Shown: in pieces, positions 35,420 through 47,339 of the stretch
Position numbering within the stretch: position 1 is the first letter of the stretch
Layout of the letters: every line of letters starts with the position of its first letter
Source: Apium graveolens
Taxonomy: Eukaryota; Streptophyta; Magnoliopsida; Apiales; Apiaceae
DNA: 64,000 bases
Assembly: GCF_009905375.1 (NCBI RefSeq)
Contig: NC_133657.1
Span: 67,055,233 to 67,119,232 of the forward strand
Direction of reading: 5' to 3'
Translations under genes and position numbers: made by a program
The notes under the pieces: generated by a model
What the model was told of the DNA's origin: nothing
Database searches by the model: none
What the model saw: the letters and a program-made list of their open reading frames with translations, nothing else

Positions 35420-35424
35420 AGAAG
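35420..35424. repeat. Right target site duplication of element E (AGAAG)
   Basis: Matches 25197-25201. The integrase of D resumes here. Confidence 0.92.
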
Positions 35425-37355
35425 CTTAAGCGTAGATAACCTGACATCTCCTACTCGAGGACTTGGGGTTTCTTACCTTATATGCGGATTCCTAACCCTA
35501 AGAGGCTTAAAATTGTGATTAATAGCCTCTAAGTGTGTATTTGTTGGATATGGCTTCGATAGCATAACCTACAGGTTCTTTGATTTAAATGCACGAGTTA
35601 TAGTAGAATCAGTTGATGTTGATTTCTATGAAGACAAGTTTCCTTTTTAAATTGAGGAATAACGGGGGGTGTCGTCGAGTATTACTCCTTTATTAAAGGA
35701 AAAAAAAATACAAAGGCGATTCAGAACCGAAAAGGAGCAAGAGAGCTAGAGTCGCCAAATATTTTAACCCTTACTTCTATGCTTAAAATTTAGGGGAAGA
35801 TCCTACCAGTATTAAAGAAGCCATAATTTCTCTAGATATCGATTTTTGGCAAGAAGCCATTAATGATGAGATGGATTCTTTGGAAACGAATAAAACTTGG
35901 CATTTGGTTGATTTACCTCCTGTCTGTAAATCAATAGGATGTAAATGGATCTTTAAGAATAAGTTAAGACCTTATGGTATTACTGAAAGGTACAAGAAGT
36001 TCAGACTTGAAATTTGGTTGATTTACCTCATAACTGTAAATGATGATTTATTTGACATATTTTCACCAGTCTCTATGATGTCCATCAGAGTTTTAATTTC
36101 TATAGTTTCCATCCATAATCTAGTGATTCACCAAATGGATGTAAAGATTGTCTTCCTAAACGGTGAACTAAAGGAGGAAATTTACATAGATCAACCCGAA
36201 GGTTTCGTGATCTATGGACAGGAAAAGAAGGTGTACAAGTTAGATAAGATTATATACGGTCTTAAGCATTCACCAACTTTGTGGCATGAAAAGTTTGACA
36301 TACTTATTATGTCGGATGACTTTAGAGTCAATGAAAGTGACAAATGCATTTCTTATAAATTCAAAAATAACATTTGCACTATTATATGTGTGTATGTAGA
36401 TGGCCTGCTGATATTTGGTTCAAATATTCATGTAGTAAATAAAGTGAAAACATTGTTGAATGTCAACTTTGAAATAAAAGATCTCGGGGAAGCAAGTATA
36501 ATCCTTGGTGTCAAGATTACTAGGTCAGAAAAAGGATTTCTTTTGATGAGTCTCGATACGTTGAAAAGATCTTAAAGAAATATAATTACTTTTATTGCAA
36601 ACCTTCTAGTACACCGTATGAACCCATTGTTAAATTATTTAAAAATGAGGGATATGGTGTAAGACAACAAGAATATGCAAGTATCATCGATAACCTTAGA
36701 TATGCTGCTGATAGCACTAGAGCTGACATAGCCTATGTCGTAGGATTGTTGGGCAGGTTTAACAGTAGACCTAGTGTGTAACATTGGTATGTTATTAAGA
36801 GGGCCGTGAGATATCTCAAGAAAATAATGAATCTTGGATTACACTATAGTAAGTTTTCCGCTGTTCTTGAAGGATACAATGATACTGACTGGAATACTTT
36901 GTTAGATGATTTCAAGACAGCAGATAGCTATATTTTTAATATAGCGGGTGGGGCTGTTTCTTGGAAATCAAAGAAACAGACTATATTCGCGGAGTCCACT
37001 ATGGAAGCAAAATTAAGAGCACTAGCCATAGCTAGTGAAGAGGCAAGTTAGTTAAGAAACTTGCTAGCAGAGATCCCTTAATAGGAAGGACCAATTCCAT
37101 CTGTCTTGATCTATCATGATAGTACCGCGGCTATCAATATAATTCAGAACCGTTATTTTAAAGATAAGAACTGACACATACGTCATAAGCATAGTACTGT
37201 CAGAGAGTATCTCTTTACAGGAGTTGTTAGAATGGATATACTAAGATCTAGATAATAATTTGGCAGATCCTTTGATGAAAGGATTAGCTAGTGAGAAAGT
37301 CCATAAAACTTTGGTTAATATGGGACTATTGCCCGTTGAGAGTAGTCCCCCGTTG
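35425..37355 (+). pseudogene. Integrase end, RT and RNase H of element D
   Basis: First a broken integrase C-terminal region (35425-35660, with F-V-G-Y-like and V-D-F-Y-E-D-K-F patterns). Then a largely open RT at 35871-36575: FWQEAINDEMDSLETNKTW, CKWIFKNK, HQMDVKIVFLNGELKEEIYI, KLDKIIYGLKHSP and CVYVDGLLIFG. The catalytic pair is Y-V-D-G instead of Y-V-D-D, so the enzyme is inactive. An internal segment near 35985-36030 replaces the usual K-A-R-L-V-A-K-G motif. RNase H follows with ADIAYVVG, GYNDTDW and SWKSKKQTIFAEST (36720-36990) and reads to about 37355, where the element is cut. Confidence 0.85.
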
Positions 37356-37358
37356 AAA

Positions 37359-38095
37359 GATGCAAATTGAAGATTATTTATATCAGAAAAAACTACAAGA
37401 ACTATTGGAAGAGAAGAAATCAGTTTCAATGAAGGATGAAGACTGGAAGCTATTGGACAAGCAGGCTCTGGGTGTTGTCAGGTTGAATTTGGTAAAGAAC
37501 ATTACTTACAATATCGTTAAGGAAACGACAACTTATGGCTTGATCAAGGCTTTGTTAAATATGTATTAGAAGCCATCTGCTTCAAATAAGGTGTATTTAA
37601 TTCACTTGTTAGTTGCCACGAGATTGAATGAAGGAGATTGTGTTGCTGATCACGTGAACAAATTTAATTTTATCCTAGCAAGATTGGAATCAGTGGATAC
37701 TAAATTCGATGATGAAGTACAAGCCTTGTTGTTGGCATCCTCATTACCAGAAAGTTGGTCAGGATTTGTCATTGCTATAAGTAATTCATCTGTGAGCGGT
37801 AAGATGACTTTTGATGGAGTTCAAGATTCGATTCTTGGAGAAGATATTCGTAGAAGAAACTCAGGAGAGTCATCAGGTTCCTTATTGAGTGCTGAGAGTA
37901 GAGGCAGAAAATTAGAAAAAGGGAAGGATATGGGGCGTAGAAGACCAAAGTCACGAAAGAGAGGATAATCCAAAGATCACAAGGATATTGTTTGTTGGAA
38001 TTATAAGAAGAAGGGTCATTTCAGGACTCAGTACACAGATCTCAAGGCTCCTAACGGAAAGAGTAAAGAGGTTAATTCAACTAACGTAGTTTGAA
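37359..38095 (+). pseudogene. Gag of element F, N-terminally truncated
   Basis: Begins within Gag at MQIEDYLYQKKL, then KDEDWKLLDKQALGVVRLNL and KALLNMY, a stop at 37567-37569, KPSASNKVYLI, and an open part to 37968 (RLNEGDCVADHVNKFN, ASSLPESWSGF). A basic R/K/S-rich tail precedes the zinc knuckle at about 37990-38035, which reads C-W-N-Y-K-K-K-G-H-F-R-T-Q-Y, with two of the four ligands changed to Tyr. Confidence 0.83.
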
Positions 38096-39620
38096 AAGTG
38101 GTAGATGATGATGCTTTTATTTGTTGTGTTGAATGTTTGGTTGAATCATGGGTTATAGATTCAGGTGCATTATTTCATGCTACCCCTTGCAAGGATTGAA
38201 TGTTAAATTTCAGAGTTGGAAATTTTGGTAAAGTTCGTCTTGCTGATGATGAGACTTTAGATATTATGGGCATGGGAGATATGAATCTTAGAACCTCTTT
38301 GGGAACTAGCCGGACGTTGAAAGATGTAAGGTACATTCATGGACTGAAGAAGATTTCGCTATCTGTGGGTCAGTTAGATAAGAAAGGGTATCGAGTTACT
38401 TTTGGAAACGGACAATGGAAGGTTATAAAGGGGAATTTAGTTATTGCTCGTGGAGAGAAAAAGGGGACTTTGTACATTGTTGAACAATCTAGCTATAAAG
38501 CAAATACAGTTGCTGATGAGATCGGGTCTTCAACTTTGTGGCACCAAAGGCTTGGTCATATGAGTGAAAAGGGTATGAAGCTATTAACTTCGAAGGGGAA
38601 GATTCCAGAATTGAAGAATGTGGAAAGTTGAAATATCTGAGCCATGTGTTCTTGGAAAGCAGAAACATGTTACTTTTGCAAAATCAGGGAGGACCCCCAA
38701 GGCTAAGAAGTTAGAGCCAGTTCATACAAATGTATATGGTCCAACAACAGTTGCGTTGTTGGGAAAATCTCACTATTATGTCACTTTCATTGATGATTCC
38801 ACTAGAAAGGCATGGATTTTTTTTGAAGAATAAATCAGATATGTTTTCTACTTTCAAGAAGTGCAAGACTGAAGTTAAAAATCAGACCAGTTTGAAGGTG
38901 AAAAGTTTGATATTAGATAATGTTGGTGAATATAGTAGTGATGAGTTTAAAATCTATTGCGTAGAATTTGGGATTAGAATGAGTAAAACTATTCCAGAGA
39001 CACCATGGCAGAATGGTTTTGCAGAGCGCATGAATAGAACCTTGAATGAGAGGGCGAAGAGTATGACATTACATACAGGGTTTCCAAAGATGTTTTGGGC
39101 AGATGCAGTTAGCACAACAGCGTCTCTCATAAATAGAGGACCTTAAAGTCCTATGGGGTCAAGATTCCCGAAGAAGAGTGGCAGGAAAAGGAGGTAAATC
39201 TTTCACACTTGCGAGTTTTTGGTTGTGTTTCTTATGTGCTTGTTAAAGATTCTGACAGGGATAAGCTTGATTCGAAATGAAAGAAGTGTATCTTCATTGG
39301 TTATGGTTTAGATGATATGGGTTACCGATTCTGGGATGAATTAACGAAGAAGGTCGTTAGAAGTAGAGATGTTACTTTTAATAAGAATGTAGTGTATAAG
39401 GATAAGCTTGTAGTTGATTTCGAGTTTACAAAGGAACAACCTGAAAAAGAGGAAGAAGTGCTTGAAGATATTACATAAACAAATCTTGCAGGAAATAGTG
39501 GGAGTTTAGAGAATGTCGATGACATGGTTCCAGTTACTCCACAGACCGAGGTAAGAAAACCTAGCAGAATTGTGAGGCCACCACAAAGATATTCTCATTC
39601 AACATATTATATGGTATTGA
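38096..39620 (+). pseudogene. Protease and integrase of element F
   Basis: The protease active site D-S-G-A (38158-38170) with H-A-T-P-C is intact; a stop follows at 38197-38199. The core continues to 38631 with GTSRTLKDVRYIHGLKKI and the zinc region LWHQRLGHMSEKGMK (38538-38582). Integrase is split over two frames at about 38820: HYYVTFIDDSTRKAW, then VKSLILDNVGEY (usual R-S-D-N-G replaced by L-D-N-V-G) and ETPWQNGFAERMNRTL, which keeps the catalytic glutamate. A further part to about 39620 has HLRVFGCVSYV and the I-F-I-G-Y motif. Confidence 0.83.
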
Positions 39621-40448
39621 CCAAGGACGGAGGGCCTCAATGTTATTTAGAGGTTGTACAAGTTGATGATTCAGTTTGGTGGAAATTAGCCATAGATTAA
39701 GCGATGAGTTCTCTTAAGAAGAATGAGACTTGGTCTTTAACAGAGTTACCGGCAGGAGAGAAGGCTTTACAGAATAAGGGGGTGTTCAGGATCAAAGAAG
39801 CACATGATGGCAGCAAATGATATAAGGGGAGGTTAGTAATCAAGGGTTATCAACAAAAAAGGGTATTGACTACACTGATATATTTTTTCCAATTGTTAAG
39901 ATGACTATAGTTAGAATTATGCTAAGTATTGTGGATGTAGAGGAGTCACATCTAAAGCAACTAGATGTTAAGACCACGTTCATACATGGTGATCTTAAGG
40001 GAGACATCTACATGGTTCATCCATAGGGATTTCAGGTAGTTGGGAAAGAAAACCTTATTTGCAAGCTTATAAAAAGCTTGTATGGTTTGAAGCAAGCACC
40101 AAGACAATAATACTTGAAGTGTGACAGCTTTATGATAAAGAATGGGCACACAAGAAGTGTTATGGATCATTGTTATTACTTTAAATAATTTGATTCATCT
40201 TATATCATATTGTTTTTGTATGTTGATGATATGTTGATAGCAGGATTAAACATAAGGGAAATCAATAGGCTAAAGAGACAGATGTCTAAGGAGTTTGAGA
40301 TGAAGGCTATGGGTGCAGCAAAACATATACTTGGTATGAGTATCATAAGGGATAGAGCGGAAGGTACTATAGAATTATCTCAATAAAAGTATGTTGTGAA
40401 ATTATTGCAGAAATTCAGTGTCCCAAGAAGCAAAGACCAGAAGTACAC
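39621..40448 (+). pseudogene. RT of element F, truncated
   Basis: Reads K-K-N-E-T-W-S-L-T-E-L-P, GRLVIKGYQQK, QLDVKTTFIHGDLKGDIYM (39958-40015), LICKLIKSLYGLKQAP (40053-40101) and LFLYVDDMLIAG (40210-40244), where the catalytic Y-V-D-D is intact. Several stops and frameshifts. It ends with HILGMSI and KYVVKLLQKF near 40420 and is cut before RNase H. Confidence 0.8.
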
Positions 40449-41176
40449 TGTTGGCGAGTGTTGAGCAAGATTGAAGTTGTATGTATAACTCAAATATACT
40501 GGTTTGGATAACTCAACATAGAACAGAGGACTTTGAAATAATCTATATTCCACTAGAATCAGTACAGATTATTTATTGGGCATATACACTATGGTTTTGG
40601 TAGCTACAGTGACGAAGACATCAACAGTGATTTGTATGAAGTTTATTAACATGTTCAGGCATCAGAAGAATAAGGTTGGAGTCATTCTATGCAGTTATTA
40701 AGATCAATATAAAGAACTCAAGGATTCTTAGAGAATTTGATTATATCTGATAAAAGACTTGACAATGATTTGAGAAGATATAGTACGAAGGTCTGAGAGC
40801 AGAACTAGTCACCTATGAACCAGACCATTGCACTAGGTGTCAGTGATTCATGAAAGAAAACTAAGTACTATCATTAGAATGATTGTTTAAGTGAGGACTC
40901 GTATTTAGGAATACAGGTTTTATGGTTCAGACGAAGACTTAAGAGATAAGACTTGAAGAAATGACAACTTTAGGATTGTAGTGCTCTACAGAAACTAAGT
41001 CAAAGTGATCACTACCTTGTAGTAGGAGTCAATATGATCAGTCTATTGCAAATCAGAAGCAATATGCTAGAAATACAGTTCAATATCTAAGTATAGGAAC
41101 TGATCTTTACTTGGTACGAGTCTTAGGGAATAAACAGGAGAAGAAAAGAATTCACAAGTGCATGTTTATACACCCT

Positions 41177-41743
41177 GGTCGCCAGTTAACATGCATGGAA
41201 ATGTTTCTAAGGTAAAAAGGGTTCTCTAGCTCTACTAGAGGGTCTTGGTCGCAAGTAAGAAATGGAGAGGATAGAGGAAATTTAACCCATGTGCTTGGAT
41301 GGCCCACATAATCACTTCTAAGCTTGTACTAGCCTCCAAGGTCGTAAGTAAGGGTTCCCAGGGAGTGTTCAAGTCTCCAGTTAGCTCCTAGAGAGGTTGA
41401 AGGTCGTAAGTCACGTCTTACAGGGAAAATTGGGTCACAATCTAGGTCATTCTCTATGGAAATTTCTCGTAGCTCATCAAGGTCGCAAGTTACCTCACTA
41501 GAAGCTTAGGGTCGCAAGTTAAAGTCTAAGAGGAAGAGGGAAGTTGCAAGTAAGCATAAAACTAAGTACCATGCCTTGTACTTTTTCCTAGTCGCAAGAA
41601 ATGACATCCTGGAATGCTCCAAGCCGCTAGTTAGCCTTAGTGCACTCCTAGGTCGCAAGTAAACATGAAATTGGCTAAGGCAAACTCCCTGTGATCTTTT
41701 AGTCGCCAGTAAATGGAAAACAATTTACAGTGGATGCAAGTTA
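41177..41743 (+). repeat. Twelve copies of a GGTCGCAAGTAA motif upstream of the TATA box
   Basis: Copies at about 41177, 41247, 41339, 41400, 41480, 41510, 41541, 41590, 41622, 41651, 41700 and 41732. The core is GTCGCAAGT, with variants GTCGTAAGT, GTCGCCAGT, GTTGCAAGT and CCGCTAGTT. Spacing is irregular (28-92 bp), always in the same orientation, and the array stops about 80 bp before the TATA box. The position fits an upstream activating array like the repeated boxes known in the U3 of Tnt1 and Tto1. The intervening sequence is not repeated. Confidence 0.85.
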
Positions 41744-41824
41744 ATCAATTTGCAAGCTTTCAATTTCAAATATATGGATACAATCAAGCCACGTAGTCTC
41801 TTCTCTCTCACATCAACCTATCAG

Positions 41825-41834
41825 CTATATAACC
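41825..41834 (+). promoter_or_regulatory. TATA box of LTR G
   Basis: CTATATAACC, about 80 bp after the last GTCGCAAGT repeat and about 480 bp before the LTR end. Confidence 0.65.
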
Positions 41835-42310
41835 AAAGAATAGAAGCAGATTGAAAAATATACTTCTCAGCACATTCAAAGGGAAGCTCTACAGAATTTA
41901 TTATTTGGAGAATTGTTTGATTTCATTTATTGAAATTAAGAAGAGAATTGTTGTACAATTTGATTCACACCTCATTAAAGTCTTACATCTTGTTACACTC
42001 ATTATTTATAGTCTCTTTGTGTGTATTGATTATCATTTGATAGAGAAGCTATAGATTTTTAGAGTGATAAAAAGAACCCTAGATTGATAGCTATTGTTTT
42101 TTGTTCTTTTTATACTTGTTACTTCAAATAATTTATATTCAGAGTTGTAAGCAACCCTTTGCGGTTTACTTTCTTAATAATAAGAATTATTCAGTGAATG
42201 TCCTTGTGTTTGTTTGTCTCATTTTTTGTTTTGAGATTCTGGTGCATTAATTTGATAAAAATGAAGAACATACATTCACCCCCCTGTATGTACCTTTTGG
42301 ACCTAACAAC

Positions 42311-42322
42311 TGGTATCAGATC
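42311..42322 (+). other. Primer binding site of element G
   Basis: TGGTATCAGATC, two bases after the LTR end; one mismatch to the tRNA-Met complement. Confidence 0.88.
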
Positions 42323-42569
42323 TTGTTGATCGATATACAGATCTGATCCGTTAGATTATCAAGTTTTGTAGTTGATTTTGGTTGTATGGAGTCTGGAAGT
42401 GCTTTCGGTGTGTAGATCTGATTTGGGTTGATTTATGGTTGTAGTGTTCTTGATTGTTTTGGATTGGTTGATTGATCGATATTGGTGGATTTTGACAGTT
42501 TGGGTTATCGTATTTTGAGACGTTATAATGCAGAATTTTTGTAGATCTGAAATTAGAGTACTTGGACAG

Positions 42570-43300
42570 TTAATGGCATCAAGGTTCCTTCCTTCAGTTG
42601 TGTCAGTGAAAACAACTATAAATTGTGGAAGAAAAAGATCACTCTATTTATTTTAGTAGTAAACCGTGATTACAAGGGAATTTTATAGAGTGGTCCTTTT
42701 GTCCCAAGAAAGGACATTTCTGTAACTACAGATTTAGACAGTAGAGTTCCTCAAGACTTTATCCCAAAGGATCCGTCTGAATACACTGATAGGGATAAGG
42801 AATTAGTTTCTTTGGATACAAGTCTTCGATCGATTTTAGTTGAGTCAATGGATTCCAACATGCATCATCGTATTAAGGATTGTGTTAGTGTTAAACACAT
42901 GCGGCAAACCATTGAAGCTATAGTGGAGGGAACTGAAGATAAGAACATATTGAATTTTTTGATGTCTGAATATAAGGAGTTTAAATCTCTTTCTGGTGAA
43001 AATAAAAATCATTTGCTTGGAAGGTACACCCAACTTATGGATGAGATGAGTACACTTGGAAAGAAATAATCACAGAAAAAGATAAACAAAAATTTTATTC
43101 TTACCTTACCTAATCATTTGAAAAATAAAGTGTAATCCAACAGAGAGGATTAGACTTCAATACAATGTCATTGGATGAGCTTTATGACAAGTTGAAGACC
43201 TATAAAGCTGAGGAAAAGCAGAGAAATGTCAAACATGGGTCTGAGACAGTGAACAACATGAACAAGACCATGAAAAAATCAACATGTCCTGTAGCAGAGG
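42570..43300 (+). pseudogene. Gag of element G, left part
   Basis: Copia Gag start: a peptide with V-P-S-F-S, NYKLWKKKITLFIL and VNRDYKGIL, then a stop near 42690. An open part at 42812-43069 holds the helices around LVESMDSNMHHRI, EAIVEGTED, LMSEYKEFKSL and RYTQLMDEMSTLGKK. Then come a stop, NFILTLPNHLKNK and SLDELYDKLKTYKAEE (43168-43215). Solo LTR S2 follows directly. Confidence 0.8.
43296..43300. repeat. Left target site duplication of S2 (AGAGG)
   Basis: AGAGG before TGTGGCGCCC, repeated at 46368-46372. Confidence 0.9.
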
Positions 43301-46300
43301 TGTGGCGCCCTCCAAACCTGGGACAGAAGTTTGGGGTCCACACACACACCTTATTTATAACCTGCTTATAACAATAATAAAGATAATAATAATAATATGC
43401 AGTGACCCTACTTACCAACTATCATGGATCGCAACAGGTTAAAGTATGTATACAAGCCACACACACACACTTATATTACAAATGCCCAAATCCCAACTAT
43501 TCAAACTTACAACTGAATATTAAACATCATTACAAACTTTACAAACTTAAACTATCCCAAAAGTTGTTAGCTATCTTAACTCGATCAACCGGGACCCCTA
43601 GCTCTCGTACTGGATTGGGGATCCTCGCTACCAACAGGTTCCTTCTTAACTGGAAAAAAACATAAACAACATCACACAAATGAGCTAACTAGCTCAGCAA
43701 GTCACATTGACAAGACCGAGAATAATGATCATCAAGTGAAAAGAGTTAAGGTATCAATTGAACAATGATTAATGATTTAGAATTGGATATTATATTTTCA
43801 TTTTAAAAACCAAGGTTAGGCTGCTGATCAGTCACACACTAACCCCGAGCAACACATACAGCTCTGCTCTAAATACTGGATCCAAGGCACACATTGACCT
43901 AACTTGACCACCAATCTGGTCTGACCACGAATCTGGTCCACAATTTTATAAAACAATCCAATTCTATCATAATAACAGAATAAATAATGTAAAGCAATAA
44001 ACAAAATCATAAGCAACATTGGATGTCCAATAATGAGATGGTTTCAATCTTCACAAAGGAACAATATGGCAATTTCAAAGAATGGCTGTCAGGTAATGAA
44101 AGAATTGGATAACAAAGGAATCAAAGTTTCAAGGTTACAAGAATTTGGTCTTTCAAAGCATAAGGTACAATTGTTTAAATATGTAAGCAATCTTGATTCA
44201 GTGTTCAATATGATTCTATTCTATTCGGTATCACTTCTATCTACCCTTCGTTTTACCCAAATCCGACTAACGGATTGAAAGTTATACTAAAAAAAGTAAA
44301 CACTGATCACATAGTCCGACAATCAAACAAACAAGTCATATATAACACATAACACGTCAAACAATCAATGAAATTTCATTTATAAGGAAGTCTCGGGTCA
44401 TAAACAGTCTTTCGGGTATTTAATACGATTTTGAAAACATTTTTCGGAGTCAAAACGGGTCGTTGGATAAATTTTAAAGCAATACACGGGGTCTGGTTGG
44501 CCAAATCTGGCTTCAAGATAATTTTATAATAATTATCGAGCCTTGAGAACAATTTAATATAATATTTTAAAGCTTGAACCTATTTTTCGGAATTTTTAAA
44601 TCAAAAATAAATAATTAAATCTAATTAAATAATTAATTAATAATTAATTAATAATTAATTAAATCAATTAATCAATTAATTTTGGAATTAATTGACCAAT
44701 TAATTAATTAATTATTAACTAAAATTAATTAACTAATTAATTCAGATTTATTTTTGAATTAAAAATAATTTCTTGAATTAAAATAATAATTTTTTGGAAT
44801 TTTTAATAATTAAAAACGAATTTTTATAATTAAAATAAATAGAAAATATGATTTTTAAACATTTTTAAAACAGGAATCCAAAATATGCAAACTCTGGAAA
44901 CCTGGGGGGCTAAACTGTTTCGTTTTTAAAACTACAAGGGCTAAACTGCAATTTTGCAGTTCACCCTGCTGGAAACGACGGGTTTGCCGGAGAACTCGTC
45001 TCCAGCACCGTCACACCTTCACAACCTCCAGATTACATCTTCTAATCACCAGGAACTCAGCCATGCAAACAAGACACACAACCTATCCCAGAATTGGCCG
45101 GAATATGGTCGGGAAGTTCGCCGGTTTCCGGGAATCGTTTGATAACATACTATACATGAATCGATTGCAAATTTCAAGGGGAACAAAACCCACTATCTCT
45201 CAACATCTGATAACCCCTAAATAAGAAACCTCCAAATTCAATCAAGAACATTCAAACGAATTATAAACCCTAATTTCTAAATTCGAAAATTAAACTCACT
45301 TTTGAACATGTTATTGAACTCCAAATCAGTCATATGACATATCAAATTATCAGGAAGAAAAGCTCTTCAACATGCAAGCATCAAATCATTCAAACAATCA
45401 TCCGAACAAAAATTCATATTTTTAATCAAAATAATTCGAAATTAATAAAAATTATAGAAAAATAACCTTTGATTCTGCAGTTCTGAAACTTGGATAATCT
45501 GATAGTACTCCTTAAACCCTTCATTTTGATTACCAGAGCTTTCCAAACGGATTTCAATAACACCTTCGATTTGCAGTTTGATTCTTGAAAGGTTTTATGA
45601 ATATATGTATTTTCTCTGTAAAATTATATAATTACTGTTTGCAAATGATTTTCGGTACGAAATAAAATACGGTAAAGGCTATTTATACTTACGGAAAATT
45701 AGTATCCCGTTGGATCATTCCGGATATAAAATAGTACGTTTATTAATAAAAACGGATCCAAACGGTACCGGTTTTCGGGATAATTATCCAAATTAGTACA
45801 ATTTGTACTGCGGTCTTGGTCTCAGCGCCTGGTTACACGTATTACGAGGTGATAATTGTAATAGTTTAATAAAAAGATCCTGTTTATCGAAAATACGAGT
45901 TTTATTGATTTACCGAAATGAATTTTATATCGAAAATATTGCGCCGGGACCTGCACAGGACAAACCGTACGCCGGATCGAGAAAGTCAAAACATGGAAAA
46001 TGCTCGGAATATTGCAATTAGGTTAGGAAGGAGTTCTCGGAAGAGTTTCGGGTTATAAAAACGTAAAAACGGGTGAAGTCGGCTGGTTTCCGATTATATA
46101 AAATAGTTTATAATTACTCGGAAAAAGAATTTATAAAATCCATAAATGTCCTATAAAATCATAAATCAACATAAAAATAAATAGGAAGATATGACAATTA
46201 TTAATATTTTATTTTGGACATATAAAAATTAAAATACTCAATTTATATTATTTTTAAACATCCAAACACATATACCACTTAACAAATAATTCACAGAATA

Positions 46301-46367
46301 AATACTGAACATGCATAATATTTATTTATTAGCAAAAATAATTACACGATATATCCCAGATATTACA
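43301..46367 (-). mobile_element. Solo LTR S2 of a Tekay-like gypsy element (3067 bp)
   Basis: Termini TGTGGCGCCC and ATATTACA, with 5-bp AGAGG duplications on both sides. No interior, primer site or coding region. The ends resemble those of E and S3 (TGTGRCG...TTACA), so minus orientation is inferred by analogy. Sequence is otherwise largely its own. An AT-rich AATTAATT zone lies at 44590-44760. It does not have the ATG of the small ORF seen in E and S3, although a pyrimidine-rich stretch ending CCAG is at the equivalent place. Confidence 0.88.
44590..44850. repeat. AATTAATT-rich low-complexity tract in S2
   Basis: Short direct and inverted AATTAATT repeats interspersed with AAAATAA runs. 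No coding content. Confidence 0.8.
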
Positions 46368-46372
46368 AGAGG
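46368..46372. repeat. Right target site duplication of S2 (AGAGG)
   Basis: Matches 43296-43300. Gag of G resumes after it. Confidence 0.9.
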
Positions 46373-47309
46373 AATACATAATTCCTGAAGAAAATGTTAA
46401 ATGATCATTGACTTCAGAAGCTTCTACAAGTGGATCGAAACTGACTGAAAATGAAGAAGCTACAGATGACTATTATACTTTGGAAGAAATTGAGAAATTA
46501 GAAGATCAAACTATGTTTAAGATGGCTTCTAAATGTAGTGCACTTAAATTCAGAAGAAATTCCTAATATAAGGTTAAGTCATCTAGTGGAAACAGTCAAG
46601 ATCTTGAAGATAGAAAATCTACAGAGTCAGTATCCAGTGAATGCTGCAAGGAACAGTTGATTGAAGAAAGCACACATGAACTGTGTGATGATGAAGAAAA
46701 GGGACACTCTAACAGTAAAATGGAAGAGTCCATACAAGAATGGGATAAAGAAGCTTGTCTGAGAAGGAATGAAGATGAACAGAAGAAGCATCGGGACAAA
46801 GAATTAGTCAGTGATGAAAAGCACTGGAATGGTACATATGTAGAGGAAAAAGAATGCAATGATCCAATATCAATGGAAACCTCTTCATCACATGTATCTT
46901 CTGAGACCACTACTAATCTATCCTGGCATGATTGCAAATATTGTGATAAGAATAAAAGAGTAGAATTGTTTCAACTTCATGATAGTGTGACCAGCTTTAA
47001 GGAAGAATTAGATAGAATTAAATCTAAAAATAAATTGTTGTTCACTAGACAAGAAGAACTAGTCCTAATTATTGTTAAATTAGATAATCTTAAGAAATAT
47101 AATGAATGCCTAGAAAACATGGTCAAATTCTGTGAGCTTTTAGATGTTGTCCGTAGGACTTAGATAGTTGAGATAGAATTTAAATTGAAAGATTATCAGA
47201 ACAATGCTATTAGTGTAAAGGAAATAATTGAACCAAATCGGTGGAGCCATAATTGACATTGGATCCAGTGATATTGGACATAAACATGTGATAGAATCAG
47301 AGAATGTTG
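46373..47309 (+). pseudogene. Gag C-terminal region of element G
   Basis: Acidic, Glu/Ser/Lys-rich linker with stops near 46405 and 46563. An open part at 46657-47163 includes a C-x2-C pair (C-K-Y-C-D-K, 46935-46955) and a long coiled-coil-like helix (FQLHDSVTSFKEELDRI). The same layout occurs in Gag of element K (53940-54466). Cut by fragment J at about 47309. The opposite-strand ORF here is a shadow. Confidence 0.65.
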
Positions 47310-47339
47310 ATAGATTTCAGTCAAGGACTCATCAGATTT

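Larger units (their letters stand above)
22894..37358 (+). mobile_element. Element D: Ty1/copia fragment, interrupted by E
   Basis: Plus-strand gag, protease and integrase (23242-25201), then RT and RNase H (35425 to about 37355), split by gypsy element E with a precise 5-bp duplication. Neither LTR nor a primer site is visible. The left side abuts LTR B and the right side is fused to the gag of F, so both ends are lost. Numerous stops and frameshifts show it is old. Confidence 0.8.
37359..40448 (+). mobile_element. Element F: Ty1/copia fragment (Tnt1/Tork-like)
   Basis: Gag, protease, integrase and RT of another copia lineage, with no LTR, primer site, RNase H or purine tract. It is joined head to tail to RNase H of D at about 37358 and to the unassigned start of LTR G at about 40448. 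The Gag and protease match the Tnt1/Tork type in peptide style. Assignment is from memory. Confidence 0.78.
40449..42308 (+). repeat. 5' LTR of element G (left end uncertain)
   Basis: The right end is firm: CCTAACA at 42302-42308 followed by the primer site. A TATA box lies at 41825-41834. The left end is placed at TGTTGGC (40449) because F ends there and the termini would match, but I could not confirm it with a duplication. The stretch 40460-41170 has no recognisable coding or repeat content and could be partly something else. Confidence 0.5.
40449..47309 (+). mobile_element. Element G: copia element with a long repeat-rich LTR, interrupted by S2
   Basis: LTR ending CCTAACA at 42308, primer site, then gag (42570-43300 and 46373-47309). 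Solo LTR S2 interrupts gag. The right end is cut inside gag, where fragment J begins within shared bases GATTTCAG. Pol and the 3' LTR are absent from the window. The left limit is uncertain. Confidence 0.7.

Noticed and set aside
10260..46367. S1 and S2 both measure 3067 bp, suggesting identical copies
   Set aside because: Their sequences and ends differ clearly. The equal length is a coincidence.
46596..46937. Serine/cysteine-rich minus-strand ORF
   Set aside because: Shadow of the Glu/Lys-rich gag linker of element G on the opposite strand.
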